64,000 bases of DNA, taken from NCBI RefSeq assembly GCF_003313385.1, contig NZ_QMHN01000005.1:279035-343034 (forward strand), written 5' to 3'. The DNA is from Pedobacter chitinilyticus. GTDB lineage: Bacteria > Bacteroidota > Bacteroidia > Sphingobacteriales > Sphingobacteriaceae. Both the position numbers and the translations under genes were made by a program. Under the pieces are notes generated by a model, which was not told the origin of the DNA, did not search any database, and was given only the letters and a program-made list of their open reading frames with translations. Of the stretch, positions 50,424 through 59,968 are shown in pieces. The number at the start of each line of letters is the position of its first letter. Position 1 is the first letter of the stretch.

Positions 50424-51404
50424 ATGAGTACTAACAGAGGACCAATATCGAAATTTATGGAGACCAATTATCTCCATTTTAACGCGGCGGCTATGATGGA
50501 CGCAGCTAAAGGTTACGAAACGCATTTAGACGAAGGTGGTAAAATGATGATTACCCTGGCTGGAGCGATGAGTACTGCAGAGTTGGGCATTTCTTTAGCG
50601 GAAATGATCAGACAAGACAAAGTTTCGATTATTTCTTGTACAGGAGCGAACCTAGAAGAGGATATCATGAACCTTGTTGCTCATTCACATTATAAAAGAG
50701 TTCCAAATTATCGTGACTTAAGTCCGCAAGACGAGTGGGATTTGTTAGAAAACCACTATAACCGCGTTACTGATACCTGTATTCCAGAAGAAGAAGCTTT
50801 CCGTCGTTTACAAAAACATATTCACGCCATCTGGAAAGATGCAGATGATAAAGGGGAGCGCTATTTTCCGCACGAATACATGTACAAAATGTTGTTAAGC
50901 GGAGTGTTAGAGCAATATTATGAGATCGATCCTAAAAACTCATGGATGTTGGCTGCTGCAGAAAAAAACTTGCCAATTGTGGTTCCAGGTTGGGAGGATA
51001 GTACCATGGGTAACATCTTTGCTTCATACGTCATCAAAAATGAGTTTAAAGCAACAACAATGAAAAGCGGTATTGAGTACATGGCTTGGTTGGCTGATTG
51101 GTACGTGAAAAATTCAGAAGGCAAAGGTGTAGGCTTTTTTCAAATTGGTGGTGGTATTGCGGGTGACTTCCCTATTTGTGTAGTACCTATGCTTTATCAA
51201 GATATGGAGATGGAAAACATTCCATTCTGGAGTTATTTCTGTCAAATTTCTGATTCTACTACTTCTTATGGCTCTTATTCGGGAGCAGTTCCAAATGAGA
51301 AGATTACCTGGGGAAAATTAGATATCAATACGCCAAAATTTATTGTGGAGAGTGATGCAACCATCGTAGCGCCACTCATTTTTGCTTGGATATTAAAACA
51401 ATAA
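50424..51404 (+). CDS. Deoxyhypusine synthase-like protein
   Basis: About 326 residues from the ATG at 50424. Signatures of the deoxyhypusine synthase fold are 'MMITLAGAMSTAELGISLAEMIRQ' (about 40-63), 'SIISCTGANLEEDIMNLVAH' (about 67-86), 'VPGWEDSTMGNIFASYV' (about 186-202) and 'GVGFFQIGGGIAGDFPICVVPML' (about 238-260). The eukaryotic enzyme moves the butylamine part of spermidine to a lysine of eIF5A with NAD. Bacteria have no eIF5A, so this member must act otherwise; polyamine (homospermidine-type) synthesis is plausible but unproven. Monocistronic: its own -7 element and terminator. Confidence 0.9.
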   Translation: MSTNRGPISKFMETNYLHFNAAAMMDAAKGYETHLDEGGKMMITLAGAMSTAELGISLAEMIRQDKVSIISCTGANLEEDIMNLVAHSHYKRVPNYRDLSPQDEWDLLENHYNRVTDTCIPEEEAFRRLQKHIHAIWKDADDKGERYFPHEYMYKMLLSGVLEQYYEIDPKNSWMLAAAEKNLPIVVPGWEDSTMGNIFASYVIKNEFKATTMKSGIEYMAWLADWYVKNSEGKGVGFFQIGGGIAGDFPICVVPMLYQDMEMENIPFWSYFCQISDSTTSYGSYSGAVPNEKITWGKLDINTPKFIVESDATIVAPLIFAWILKQ

Positions 51405-51445
51405 TTAATATCAAAATATCAGTGTATAAAACCAACCCAAATTAG

Positions 51446-51477
51446 ATCAGCGATTTCCAAAAAAATCGCTGATTTAT
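51446..51477 (+). terminator. Intrinsic terminator after the deoxyhypusine-synthase-like gene
   Basis: ATCAGCGATTT (51446-51456) and AAATCGCTGAT (51463-51473) form a perfect 11-bp stem with a 6-base loop, followed by TTATTTA. Confidence 0.85.
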
Positions 51478-51549
51478 TTAGCTCTAGCGGCTAAAAAGGC
51501 AATAGTTTAGAATGATTATAAATTGTATTTCACTGTCATTAATATGTCA

Positions 51550-51576
51550 TTGGTATCCTAATAAAGATTACTTTTG
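51550..51576 (+). promoter_or_regulatory. Candidate promoter of the act-cox operon
   Basis: TTG (51550-51552) and TACTTTTG (51569-51576) are separated by 16 bases, a little shorter than the usual 19. It lies between the preceding terminator and actA and would give a leader of about 75 bases. Confidence 0.45.
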
Positions 51577-51658
51577 TCCAATTATTTCTGAGAGGTAAAT
51601 CATCATTCATCACTTAGATAAAAATTTTTATTTCAAAATAAAGCATAAAATACTCATT

Positions 51659-52951
51659 ATGAGGAATATCTCATTCGGACTTAAAAAATTTAGAAAAGCA
51701 ACATTTGTATTAGCTGCACTATCTTTTTTAATTGTAAATGTATCGAAAGCGCAAGATGTTGTAGAGGGAAGAACGTTATTTAAGTCGAAGTGTGCTTCAT
51801 GTCACGCCTTAGATCACGATGGTACTGGACCTGCTCTAACTCCTAAGGTTAACGAGTTGGAAGAGTCATTCTTGATTCCTTGGATTAGAAACAACGTTGA
51901 ATTAAGAGCTTCAGGTAACAAACAAGCTATCGAGGCTGCTAAGTTCTCTCCATCGGAGATGACCGCTTTTCCTAATTTGACTGATGATCAAATTAAAAAT
52001 ATCATCGCTTATGCAAAAGCAGGGGAGCCTAAAAAAGAAGTTGCAGCTGGTGCTGGAGCGGTTAAAGACGAAGGTGTTTCAGGTCTTTCTATTGCAGGTG
52101 TAATCGCAATCATTGTTCTTTCTATCGTTGTTTTGGTAGTGTTGGGCAGAGCAGTTAAAATGCTTGAGCGTTTAATACTTGAAAAGCAAGGTATCGAGGT
52201 GGTAGAAGATGAGAATGTTTCTTTAGCTACTGGCTTGAAAGGATTGTTCAAAAACAAGAAATTTGTTTTCTTCTCAGTATTGTGTTTGGTAATTGTGTTA
52301 GGTTCATTCGGTTGGATGGGTATGTGGGAGACTGGTGTTCACACAGGTTACCAACCAACGCAACCAATCAAATTCTCTCACGAATTACACGCAGGTATCA
52401 ATCAAATTGATTGTCAATATTGTCACACAGGTGCATTCAAATCTAAAAACTCAACTATTCCTTCTTTGAACGTTTGTATGAATTGTCATAAAAACGTACA
52501 AGCAAGAACAGATGACGGTTTGATTTCTCCAGAAATTCAAAAAATCTATAACGCTTTGGGCTATAACCCAGACACTCAAACTTACGATAAGACTAAAGAA
52601 AAACCAATTGAGTGGGTTCGTGTACATAACTTGCCAGATTTCGCTTACTTCAACCACTCTCAACACGTAGTAGTAGGTGAGGAAGCAATTCGTAAGGAAG
52701 CAGGTTTGAAACCAACTGATCCAGTTTGTTTCGCTTGTCACGGTCCAGTTAACACTATGGAAGAGGTTTACCAATACTCTCCGTTAACAATGAAATGGTG
52801 TATCAACTGTCATAAAGATGCTGATATCTCTGGCAAGAAAAACGATGCTTTTTATGCTAACGTAATTGCTGCTCACGAGAAAATCAAAAAAGGTGAAAAA
52901 ATTACCCCAGCATTGTTAGGTGGTTTAGAGTGTGGTAAGTGCCACTATTAA
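51659..52951 (+). CDS. actA: Alternative complex III subunit ActA (multiheme cytochrome c) with extra N-terminal cytochrome c domain
   Basis: A protein of 430 residues with six CxxCH heme sites. One lies in an N-terminal monoheme domain (CASCH at 45-49, after a signal peptide), followed by two membrane helices (about 143-166 and 203-222). Five more are in the C-terminal ActA domain (252-256, 273-277, 357-361, 381-385, 425-429). ActA passes electrons from the iron-sulfur subunit ActB towards cytochrome oxidase. The core ActA of Rhodothermus is described as pentaheme, so the N-terminal heme is an addition here. First gene of actABCDEF. Confidence 0.93.
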   Translation: MRNISFGLKKFRKATFVLAALSFLIVNVSKAQDVVEGRTLFKSKCASCHALDHDGTGPALTPKVNELEESFLIPWIRNNVELRASGNKQAIEAAKFSPSEMTAFPNLTDDQIKNIIAYAKAGEPKKEVAAGAGAVKDEGVSGLSIAGVIAIIVLSIVVLVVLGRAVKMLERLILEKQGIEVVEDENVSLATGLKGLFKNKKFVFFSVLCLVIVLGSFGWMGMWETGVHTGYQPTQPIKFSHELHAGINQIDCQYCHTGAFKSKNSTIPSLNVCMNCHKNVQARTDDGLISPEIQKIYNALGYNPDTQTYDKTKEKPIEWVRVHNLPDFAYFNHSQHVVVGEEAIRKEAGLKPTDPVCFACHGPVNTMEEVYQYSPLTMKWCINCHKDADISGKKNDAFYANVIAAHEKIKKGEKITPALLGGLECGKCHY

Positions 52952-52997
52952 TAAATAGAGTTTTTTAGAAAGTTCGATAAACAGTAATATAGCTTAA

Positions 52998-55900
52998 ATG
53001 GAAAGCAACAAGAAATACTGGAAAGGTTTGGAGGAGTTGAATAAAACTCCCGAGTTTGTTGAGAACAACAAAAGCGAATTTGCCGAGCCGCTTCCAATAG
53101 AAGATGTTTTAAGTGAAGCAGGATTAAGTACAGTTACCCCACGCCGTGACTTCTTGAAGGCATTAGGTTTTGGTTTAGGGGCTGTGACTTTAGCTGCATG
53201 TCAAAAAGCACCAGTACATAAATCAATTCCTTACTTAGTTAGACCAGAAGAGGTAACTCCAGGTATCCCTAACTTTTATGTTTCAAGTTTCAAAGGAAAT
53301 AGCGTAATGGTTAAAACTGTGGTAGGTCGCCCAATTAAAATTGAGGCTAACCCTAACGCAGGAACATTTAACTGCGGTACTGATGCGCAAGCTCAGGCTT
53401 CGGTTTTAGACTTGTACGATGTATCTAAACTAAAAAGTCCTTTATTGAAAAAGGATGAAACCACTTGGGCTGATTTGGATAAATTCGTTAAAGGCGAATT
53501 GAACAAAGTTCAGGCTTCAGGTAAGAAAATTCGTGTAGTTGCTAGTACTTTGAACAGCCCATCGGCAAAAGCGGTAGTTACAGAATTTACTGCTAAATAT
53601 CCTACAACTAAATTGGTTCAGTATGATCCAGTTTCTTATACAGGTATTATCAAGGCTAACGAAAACAGCTTTGGTAAAGCAGTATTGCCAAAATATAACT
53701 TCGAAAAAGCAGATTTAATTGTAAGCTTTGCAGCAGATTTCTTGGGAACTTGGATCAGCGGCGAAGAATTCACTGCTCAATATACTTCTAACAGAGATTA
53801 TAAATCTTTAGAAAAGAAAAAAATGTCTCGCCACTTCCAATTTGAGGCAGGTATGAGTTTAACAGGTACTAACGCCGATACTCGTATTGCTTTGAAATTA
53901 TCGGAAGAAGGACCTGCGTTAATTGCTTTATATAATGCAATTACAGGTGCTAGCTTGCCAGGTGCAGGTTTGCCAGACAATGCCAACGCTGATAAAGCAA
54001 TTAAATTGGTAGCTAAGGAATTGACACAGAACAAAGGTAAAGCACTAGTAGTTGCTGGTTCTAACGATGTTTCTGTTCAAACTTTAGTAAACGCCATTAA
54101 CGTTGCAATCGGTAGTTATGGTACTACTATCGACTTAGATAATCCTTGTAAACGTTACGAAGGTAATGATGCTGAATTTGCATTATTAGTTGACGAAATG
54201 AACAAGGGCGAAGTAGGTGCGGTGTTCTTTTTGAACTCAAATCCTGCTTACGATGCTATAAATACGAAAGCTTTCACTGAAGGCTTAGCAAAAGTTGGTT
54301 TGAAAGTTTCTTTCTCTGATAGAGAAGATGAAACTGCTGATCTTTCTGATGTAGTAGCCATTACACCTAACTATTTAGAGTCATGGGGTGACGCAAATAC
54401 TTACGAAGGTTACTACAGCATTGTTCAACCTACGATCAACCCAGTTTTCAATTCTCGCCAAGCAGAGCAAAGCTTATTAACTTGGGCAGATGCTCCAGTA
54501 CAAGATTACTACCAATATGTACGTAACTACTGGGAGAAAAATATCTTACCTGCAGCAGGTAAAACTTGGAAAGATGTTTTACAAACTGGTGTGATCATCA
54601 ATGCTGCTAAACCAGCAGGAAGCTATGGCTTTACTTTATCATTAGATGCAGTAGCAGCAGCTATCGTAGCAAGCAGCAAAGCATTGAAAAAAGATATCGA
54701 GCTTCAAATTTTTGAAAGTATTCCGATGCGTGATGGTAAACAAGCCAACAACGCATTTTTACAAGAATTCCCTGATCCAGTAACTAAAGTAACTTGGGAT
54801 AACAGTTTAGCTTTAAACCCTAAACAAGCAGAAAAATTAGGTTACAAAGAATTTGACGTAGTAAGCATTAAAGGTGAAAACGGTTACTCGGTTGATTTAC
54901 CAGTATTGTTTCAACCAGGACAAGCAATGGGTACTGCTTCTGTAGCTTTAGGTTACGGACGTACTAAAGTTGGTAAAGCAGGTAACAATGTAGGTAAAAA
55001 TGCTTTCCCATTTGTAAATTATACTAACGGTACTTTAAAGTATGCAACTACGGCTACTTTAACAGCTACTGGCGCTTGGGAAGAGTTAGCGCAAACGCAA
55101 ACTCACTACTCTTTCGAAGGTAGAAACATTGTGCGTGAAGCTTCTTTTAAAGATTTCTTGAAAGATCCAGCGGCTGGTTCAGGTAACCACCACAAGCATA
55201 AAGTTTATGATTTGTGGACTACCGATAAGCACGAAATGTTGGGTAACAACTGGGTAATGGCGATCGATTTGAACGCTTGTACAGGTTGTGGTTCATGTAT
55301 TGTGGCTTGTAACGTAGAAAACAATATTCCAGTAGTAGGTAAGGATGAGGTTCGTCGTCGTCGTGAAATGCACTGGTTACGTATCGACCGTTACTATAGC
55401 TTTAACGATGAGCAACACGGGGCTGTTACTAAAGAGAAAGAAATTGCTCATTTAGATAATCTAGAAAGTGTTTCTGTTGTGCACCAGCCAATGTTATGTC
55501 AACATTGCGATCATGCACCTTGCGAAACAGTATGTCCGGTATTGGCAACAGTACACTCTTCAGATGGTTTAAACCATATGGCTTATAACCGTTGTGTAGG
55601 TACTCGTTACTGTGCAAACAACTGTCCATATAAAGTACGTCGTTTCAACTGGTTTAACTACTGGAACGATTCACGTTTCGATAACTACTTGAACAACGAG
55701 TTTACACAATTAGTATTGAACCCAGATGTTACCACTCGTTCAAGAGGTGTAATGGAGAAATGTTCGATGTGTATCCAACGTATCCAAGCGGGTAAATTAA
55801 CTGCCAAAATTGAGAAGCGTGCATTAAAAGATGGCGATATCAAAATGGCTTGTCAAGAAGCTTGTTCTGCAAACGCAATTATCTTCGGCGATAAAAATGA

Positions 55901-56039
55901 TCCAAACTCGGAAGTTTCAAAAGCCCTACGTAGCGAGCGTACTTACTACGTATTAGAAGAAATCAACGTTGAGCCAGGCATTGGTTACATGACAAAAATT
56001 AGAAACATAGATTCAGAAACAAAAGAAGTACATGCGTAA
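52998..56039 (+). CDS. actB: Alternative complex III iron-sulfur subunit ActB (molybdopterin-oxidoreductase-like fusion)
   Basis: A protein of 1013 residues. A Tat-type signal ('RRDFLKALGFGLGAVTLAAC', about residues 51-70) is followed by a large domain (about 75-720) with the fold of molybdopterin oxidoreductases; in studied ACIII this part binds no molybdenum cofactor. The C-terminal ferredoxin part has clusters of Cys: 'CTGCGSCIVAC', 'CQHCDHAPCETVC', 'CVGTRYCANNC' and 'CSMCIQR', enough for three [4Fe-4S] and one [3Fe-4S] centres. It takes electrons from quinol at ActC and passes them to ActA hemes. It faces the periplasm. Confidence 0.95.
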   Translation: MESNKKYWKGLEELNKTPEFVENNKSEFAEPLPIEDVLSEAGLSTVTPRRDFLKALGFGLGAVTLAACQKAPVHKSIPYLVRPEEVTPGIPNFYVSSFKGNSVMVKTVVGRPIKIEANPNAGTFNCGTDAQAQASVLDLYDVSKLKSPLLKKDETTWADLDKFVKGELNKVQASGKKIRVVASTLNSPSAKAVVTEFTAKYPTTKLVQYDPVSYTGIIKANENSFGKAVLPKYNFEKADLIVSFAADFLGTWISGEEFTAQYTSNRDYKSLEKKKMSRHFQFEAGMSLTGTNADTRIALKLSEEGPALIALYNAITGASLPGAGLPDNANADKAIKLVAKELTQNKGKALVVAGSNDVSVQTLVNAINVAIGSYGTTIDLDNPCKRYEGNDAEFALLVDEMNKGEVGAVFFLNSNPAYDAINTKAFTEGLAKVGLKVSFSDREDETADLSDVVAITPNYLESWGDANTYEGYYSIVQPTINPVFNSRQAEQSLLTWADAPVQDYYQYVRNYWEKNILPAAGKTWKDVLQTGVIINAAKPAGSYGFTLSLDAVAAAIVASSKALKKDIELQIFESIPMRDGKQANNAFLQEFPDPVTKVTWDNSLALNPKQAEKLGYKEFDVVSIKGENGYSVDLPVLFQPGQAMGTASVALGYGRTKVGKAGNNVGKNAFPFVNYTNGTLKYATTATLTATGAWEELAQTQTHYSFEGRNIVREASFKDFLKDPAAGSGNHHKHKVYDLWTTDKHEMLGNNWVMAIDLNACTGCGSCIVACNVENNIPVVGKDEVRRRREMHWLRIDRYYSFNDEQHGAVTKEKEIAHLDNLESVSVVHQPMLCQHCDHAPCETVCPVLATVHSSDGLNHMAYNRCVGTRYCANNCPYKVRRFNWFNYWNDSRFDNYLNNEFTQLVLNPDVTTRSRGVMEKCSMCIQRIQAGKLTAKIEKRALKDGDIKMACQEACSANAIIFGDKNDPNSEVSKALRSERTYYVLEEINVEPGIGYMTKIRNIDSETKEVHA

Positions 56040-56064
56040 GCTATTACTTACAGCAATATAGAAT

Positions 56065-57537
56065 ATGGCAGGACATAACGAATCAATTTTAAGGGAACCT
56101 TTAATTACCGGAAAGGACATCACGTATGCCCAAATTACGGAAGAGATCTTATCTCCGGTAGAAAATAAACCTAACAAGGCTTGGTGGATTGGATTTATCC
56201 TTGCACTATGCGGAGCTACTTTATGGGTAGTTTCTGTAGGCTATACCTTCTGGTTTGGTATTGGTGCTTGGGGTTTAAATAAAACGGTAGGTTGGGCTTG
56301 GGATATCACCGGTTTCGTATGGTGGGTAGGTATTGGTCACGCTGGAACGCTAATCTCCGCAGTACTATTACTTTTCCGTCAAAACTGGCGTAACTCCATT
56401 AACCGTTCGGCAGAGGCGATGACAATTTTCGCCGTTATTTGTGCCGCAACATACGTAGTATCACACATGGGTCGTCCATGGTTAGCATATTGGGTACTTC
56501 CTTTGCCAAACCAATTCGGTTCACTTTGGGTGAACTTTAACTCGCCACTAGTGTGGGATATGTTTGCGATCTCTACTTACTTCTCGGTATCATTATTATT
56601 CTGGTACACAGGTTTATTACCAGATATCGCGACCATTAGAGATAGAGCAACAGGTATCCGTAAAAAAGTATATACCATTTTCTCATTCGGTTGGTCAGGT
56701 AGTGTAAAAACTTGGCAACGTTTTGAGGCAGTATCATTAATCTTAGCAGGTATTTCAACACCACTGGTACTTTCGGTACACACCATTGTATCTATGGACT
56801 TTGCAACTTCGGTAATTCCTGGATGGCACACCACCATTTTCCCTCCTTACTTCGTTGCAGGTGCGATTTTTTCAGGCTTCGCCATGGTATTAACCTTATT
56901 ATTGGTTGTACGTAAAGTATTAGGCTTGGAAAACTACATCACCATGTTCCACATCGAATCAATGAACAAGATCATCATCTTAACAGGTTCGATTGTAGGT
57001 GTGGCTTACTTAACTGAGTTATTCATTGCTTGGTATTCAGGTTCACAATACGAGTTATACGCGTTCCAAAACCGTATCGCTGGTCCCTTTGCCTGGGCAT
57101 ATTGGTTAATGATGACTTGTAACGTAATTTCTCCACAGTTACTATGGTTTAAGAAAATCCGTACCAACATCGCTGCAACTTGGGTACTATCTATTGTAGT
57201 GAACATTGGTATGTGGTTCGAACGTTTCGTAATTATCGTAACTTCATTACACCGTGATTACCTTCCGTCAAGCTGGACGATGTTCTCGCCAACTTGGGTA
57301 GATGTGGGTGTGTTTGTCGGTTCAATCGGTGTATTCTTTACCTTGTTCCTATTGTTCTTAAGAGTTTTACCTTCTATTGCAATTGCTGAGGTTAAAATGA
57401 TCTTGAAGAGCTCAAGTGAGCAATCTAAGATGAAGTTGATTAAAGAAGGAAACTTAGATAAAGAGCATGTACAAGAGTACATTGAATCTTTAGAGAAATT
57501 TGATAGTGTTAAACAAGAAGATTACGCAAAAATATAA
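56065..57537 (+). CDS. actC: Alternative complex III membrane subunit ActC (NrfD/PsrC family)
   Basis: A protein of 490 residues with about ten membrane helices, e.g. 'WWIGFILALCGATLWVVSVGYTFW' (about 40-63), 'VWWVGIGHAGTLISAVLLLF', 'HMGRPWLAYWVLPLP' and 'SSWTMFSPTWVDVGVFVGSIGVFFTLFLLFLRVLP'. NrfD-like subunits hold the menaquinol site on the periplasmic side and a putative proton path. It starts 25 bases after actB and is followed by actD after 2 bases. Confidence 0.95.
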   Translation: MAGHNESILREPLITGKDITYAQITEEILSPVENKPNKAWWIGFILALCGATLWVVSVGYTFWFGIGAWGLNKTVGWAWDITGFVWWVGIGHAGTLISAVLLLFRQNWRNSINRSAEAMTIFAVICAATYVVSHMGRPWLAYWVLPLPNQFGSLWVNFNSPLVWDMFAISTYFSVSLLFWYTGLLPDIATIRDRATGIRKKVYTIFSFGWSGSVKTWQRFEAVSLILAGISTPLVLSVHTIVSMDFATSVIPGWHTTIFPPYFVAGAIFSGFAMVLTLLLVVRKVLGLENYITMFHIESMNKIIILTGSIVGVAYLTELFIAWYSGSQYELYAFQNRIAGPFAWAYWLMMTCNVISPQLLWFKKIRTNIAATWVLSIVVNIGMWFERFVIIVTSLHRDYLPSSWTMFSPTWVDVGVFVGSIGVFFTLFLLFLRVLPSIAIAEVKMILKSSSEQSKMKLIKEGNLDKEHVQEYIESLEKFDSVKQEDYAKI

Positions 57538-57539
57538 CA

Positions 57540-58076
57540 ATGAGTAATATCAAATATATTTTAGGCAGCTTTGGAGATCCTGATGAGATGCTAACTGGCA
57601 TCAAGAAATTGCAGGAGAACAACATCTCTATATATGATGTTTATACCCCTATGCCTATTCACGGTATCGAAGCGAAATTGGGCGTTAAAAGATCTAGATT
57701 AGATATTGCCGCTTTCTTTTTCGGAATTACAGGTACAATAACCATGCTTACTGGGGTTTATTTAGCTACTGTAGTAGATTGGCCAGTAAACATTGGTGGT
57801 AAAACGCACTTTGCATTGCCAGATTTTATTCCAATTACTTTTGAGTTAACTATTCTATTCTGTGCATTTGGTTTAGTAGGTTCATATTATGCCTCAACCC
57901 ATTTGTTTCCAGGAAGAGCACCAAGGGTAATGGACTTACGTGCAACTGACGATCGTTTTGTCATTGCTATTGATGCCAAACAAAATACAGAACACGAAAA
58001 AATTGATGAACTTTTAAAAGGTGCAGGCGCTTTAGAAGTTAAGCATAATGAAAGGAAGTATATTAGCTATGAATAA
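57540..58076 (+). CDS. actD: Alternative complex III subunit ActD (DUF3341)
   Basis: A protein of 178 residues. An N-terminal soluble part ('MSNIKYILGSFGDPDEMLTGIKKLQENNISIYDVYTPMPIHGIE') is followed by two membrane helices (about 58-80 and 98-120) and a C-terminal 'FPGRAPRVMDLRATDDRFVIAIDA' segment, as usual for DUF3341. It is a structural subunit that packs against ActC. The end overlaps actE by 8 bases (ATGAATAA), indicating coupled translation. Confidence 0.94.
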   Translation: MSNIKYILGSFGDPDEMLTGIKKLQENNISIYDVYTPMPIHGIEAKLGVKRSRLDIAAFFFGITGTITMLTGVYLATVVDWPVNIGGKTHFALPDFIPITFELTILFCAFGLVGSYYASTHLFPGRAPRVMDLRATDDRFVIAIDAKQNTEHEKIDELLKGAGALEVKHNERKYISYE

Positions 58077-58656
58077 GAATAAGATTGTTTTAGGAGCATT
58101 TGGCTTACTAGCTTCTGTAGCAATGCTTTCGGCCTGTAGAGATAATAAAAGCACAGGTTTAGAATACGCAAGGAATATGTACGATCCGATTGCATACAAT
58201 CAGGATCAGCCTAACAAAAACTTTGCGAACGGAGCAACGTCGCAAACGCCACCTCCAAATACTAATCCAGTTGATTTTATCCGCTACGAGTATCCAAATA
58301 CAAAAGAAGGATATGAGGCTTCTGCGGCATTGGTAAACCCATTAGCTTTAACAGAAAAAAACCTAGTTGAAGGAAAACATTTCTATACTGTTTTCTGCGC
58401 ACCTTGCCACGGCGAGAAAGGCGACGGACAAGGTCATATCGTGAAATTGGACAAAGGTATCTCAGGCGTACCTGCTTATCACGGGGCTGATGCAAACTCA
58501 TCTCGTGGTGGCTTAATGAAAGATATGCCAGCTGGAAAAATTTATCATACCATTATGTATGGTTTAAATGCAATGGGGTCTCATGCTTCACAACTTAGCC
58601 CAGAAGAAAGATGGAAAGTGGTGATGTATGTTCAACAATTACAAAAAATACAATAA
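58069..58656 (+). CDS. actE: Alternative complex III monoheme cytochrome c lipoprotein ActE
   Basis: 195 residues from the ATG at 58069; an ATG at 58048 is possible but lengthens the lipoprotein signal. The lipobox Cys is at position 23 ('AMLSAC'). The single heme site 'CAPCH' follows 'GKHFYTVF', and 'HTIMYGLNAMGSHASQLSPEERWKVVMYVQQLQ' carries the likely Met ligand. A membrane-anchored cytochrome c that accepts electrons from ActA and hands them on to the oxidase. Translation is coupled with actD. Confidence 0.94.
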   Translation: MNKNKIVLGAFGLLASVAMLSACRDNKSTGLEYARNMYDPIAYNQDQPNKNFANGATSQTPPPNTNPVDFIRYEYPNTKEGYEASAALVNPLALTEKNLVEGKHFYTVFCAPCHGEKGDGQGHIVKLDKGISGVPAYHGADANSSRGGLMKDMPAGKIYHTIMYGLNAMGSHASQLSPEERWKVVMYVQQLQKIQ

Positions 58657-58671
58657 GAAAAGCAGATATAA

Positions 58672-59907
58672 ATGGGAACTCATCATTATAATTTAAGTGA
58701 ACAATTTGAGTTTACTGGGAAAGTAAAAATCCTGAGTATTGTTGGTATTGTTATTGGTATCTTAACAATAGCTTATGGCTTATTCTTCAACAGTGATCAC
58801 ATTACACATGAGCGTACTTTTGCCAATCTATTGTTGATGGGCTATTACTTCGCATGTGTTTGTATGTCTGCAACATTCTTCTTGGCAATACAGTTTGTTG
58901 CTCAAGCGGGATGGTCAGCATCTATATTACGTGTACCGCAAGCTATGGCAAAAAACTTGCCTTGGGCAGCTTTAATCCTAATTGCCATTACAGGTTTCGG
59001 ATTATACACACATAACCTTTATCACCACTGGAACGCAGAAGGATTAACTGATCCTAACTCGCCACACTATGACAGCTTAATTGCAGGTAAAGCGGTATTC
59101 TTAAACGTACCTTTCTTCATGATCAGACAGGTAGTGTTTATGGGATCGTATGCAATTTTCGCTCATTTTGTAACCAAGTGGTCGTATAACGAAGATTTAA
59201 CTGGAGGATTAACTTCTTACAATAAAAGTTTCAAGTACTCTTGTATCTTCTTAGTAATCTACGGATTTACTACGCCAATCTTTGCTTTTGATAACATCAT
59301 GTCATTAGAAGCACACTGGTTCTCAACCATGTTCGGTTGGTACAACTTTGCTTCAATGTGGGTAAGTACTTTGGCTATTATCGCTATCGTGATTATCTTA
59401 TTGAGAAAAGCAGGATACATGAGCTGGGTAAACAATAGTCACCTACACAACTTAGGTCAATTTATCTTCGGTTTCTCGATCTTCTGGACTTACGTTTGGT
59501 TTGCTCAATTCTTATTAATCTACTATGCGAACATGTCGGAAGAGACAGTTTACTTCTACAAACGTTTCAATAGCTACGAGTTTTGGTTTTACCTTAACTT
59601 AGTGTTAAACTTCTTATCTCCTCTATTATTATTAATGGACCGTGATAACAAAAGAAGTGAAAATATCCTATTAGTGGTTTCTATTATTGTAGTATGTGGC
59701 CACTGGGTAGATTACTACCAAATGATTATGCCAGGTGTATTTGAGTTTGGTGCAAAGAGTGGTAGTGGATTTGGTATTTTAGAAATTGGTATCACACTTG
59801 GCTTTGTTGGCTTATTTACTTACACTGTGTTAAGTGCATTAAGCAAAAAACCTTTGGTGGCAAAAAACCATCCACTTTTACAAGAGAGTTTAAACCACCA
59901 CCTATAA
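58672..59907 (+). CDS. actF: Alternative complex III membrane subunit ActF
   Basis: A protein of 411 residues with about ten helices ('ILSIVGIVIGILTIAYGLFF', 'WAALILIAITGFGLYTHNLYHHWN', 'FIFGFSIFWTYVWFAQFLLIYYANMSEETVYF'). It is related to ActC in overall plan but belongs to the distinct ActF subfamily; 'LYHHW' and 'FDNIMSLEAHWFSTMFGWY' are family-typical. Its quinone-binding role is less clear than that of ActC. It closes the act cluster; coxB follows after 61 bases. Confidence 0.94.
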   Translation: MGTHHYNLSEQFEFTGKVKILSIVGIVIGILTIAYGLFFNSDHITHERTFANLLLMGYYFACVCMSATFFLAIQFVAQAGWSASILRVPQAMAKNLPWAALILIAITGFGLYTHNLYHHWNAEGLTDPNSPHYDSLIAGKAVFLNVPFFMIRQVVFMGSYAIFAHFVTKWSYNEDLTGGLTSYNKSFKYSCIFLVIYGFTTPIFAFDNIMSLEAHWFSTMFGWYNFASMWVSTLAIIAIVIILLRKAGYMSWVNNSHLHNLGQFIFGFSIFWTYVWFAQFLLIYYANMSEETVYFYKRFNSYEFWFYLNLVLNFLSPLLLLMDRDNKRSENILLVVSIIVVCGHWVDYYQMIMPGVFEFGAKSGSGFGILEIGITLGFVGLFTYTVLSALSKKPLVAKNHPLLQESLNHHL

Positions 59908-59968
59908 TAAAAAATACGGTTTACAATAAATAATATAACTACGGTACATCGTACTACTTTTAAAGAAA

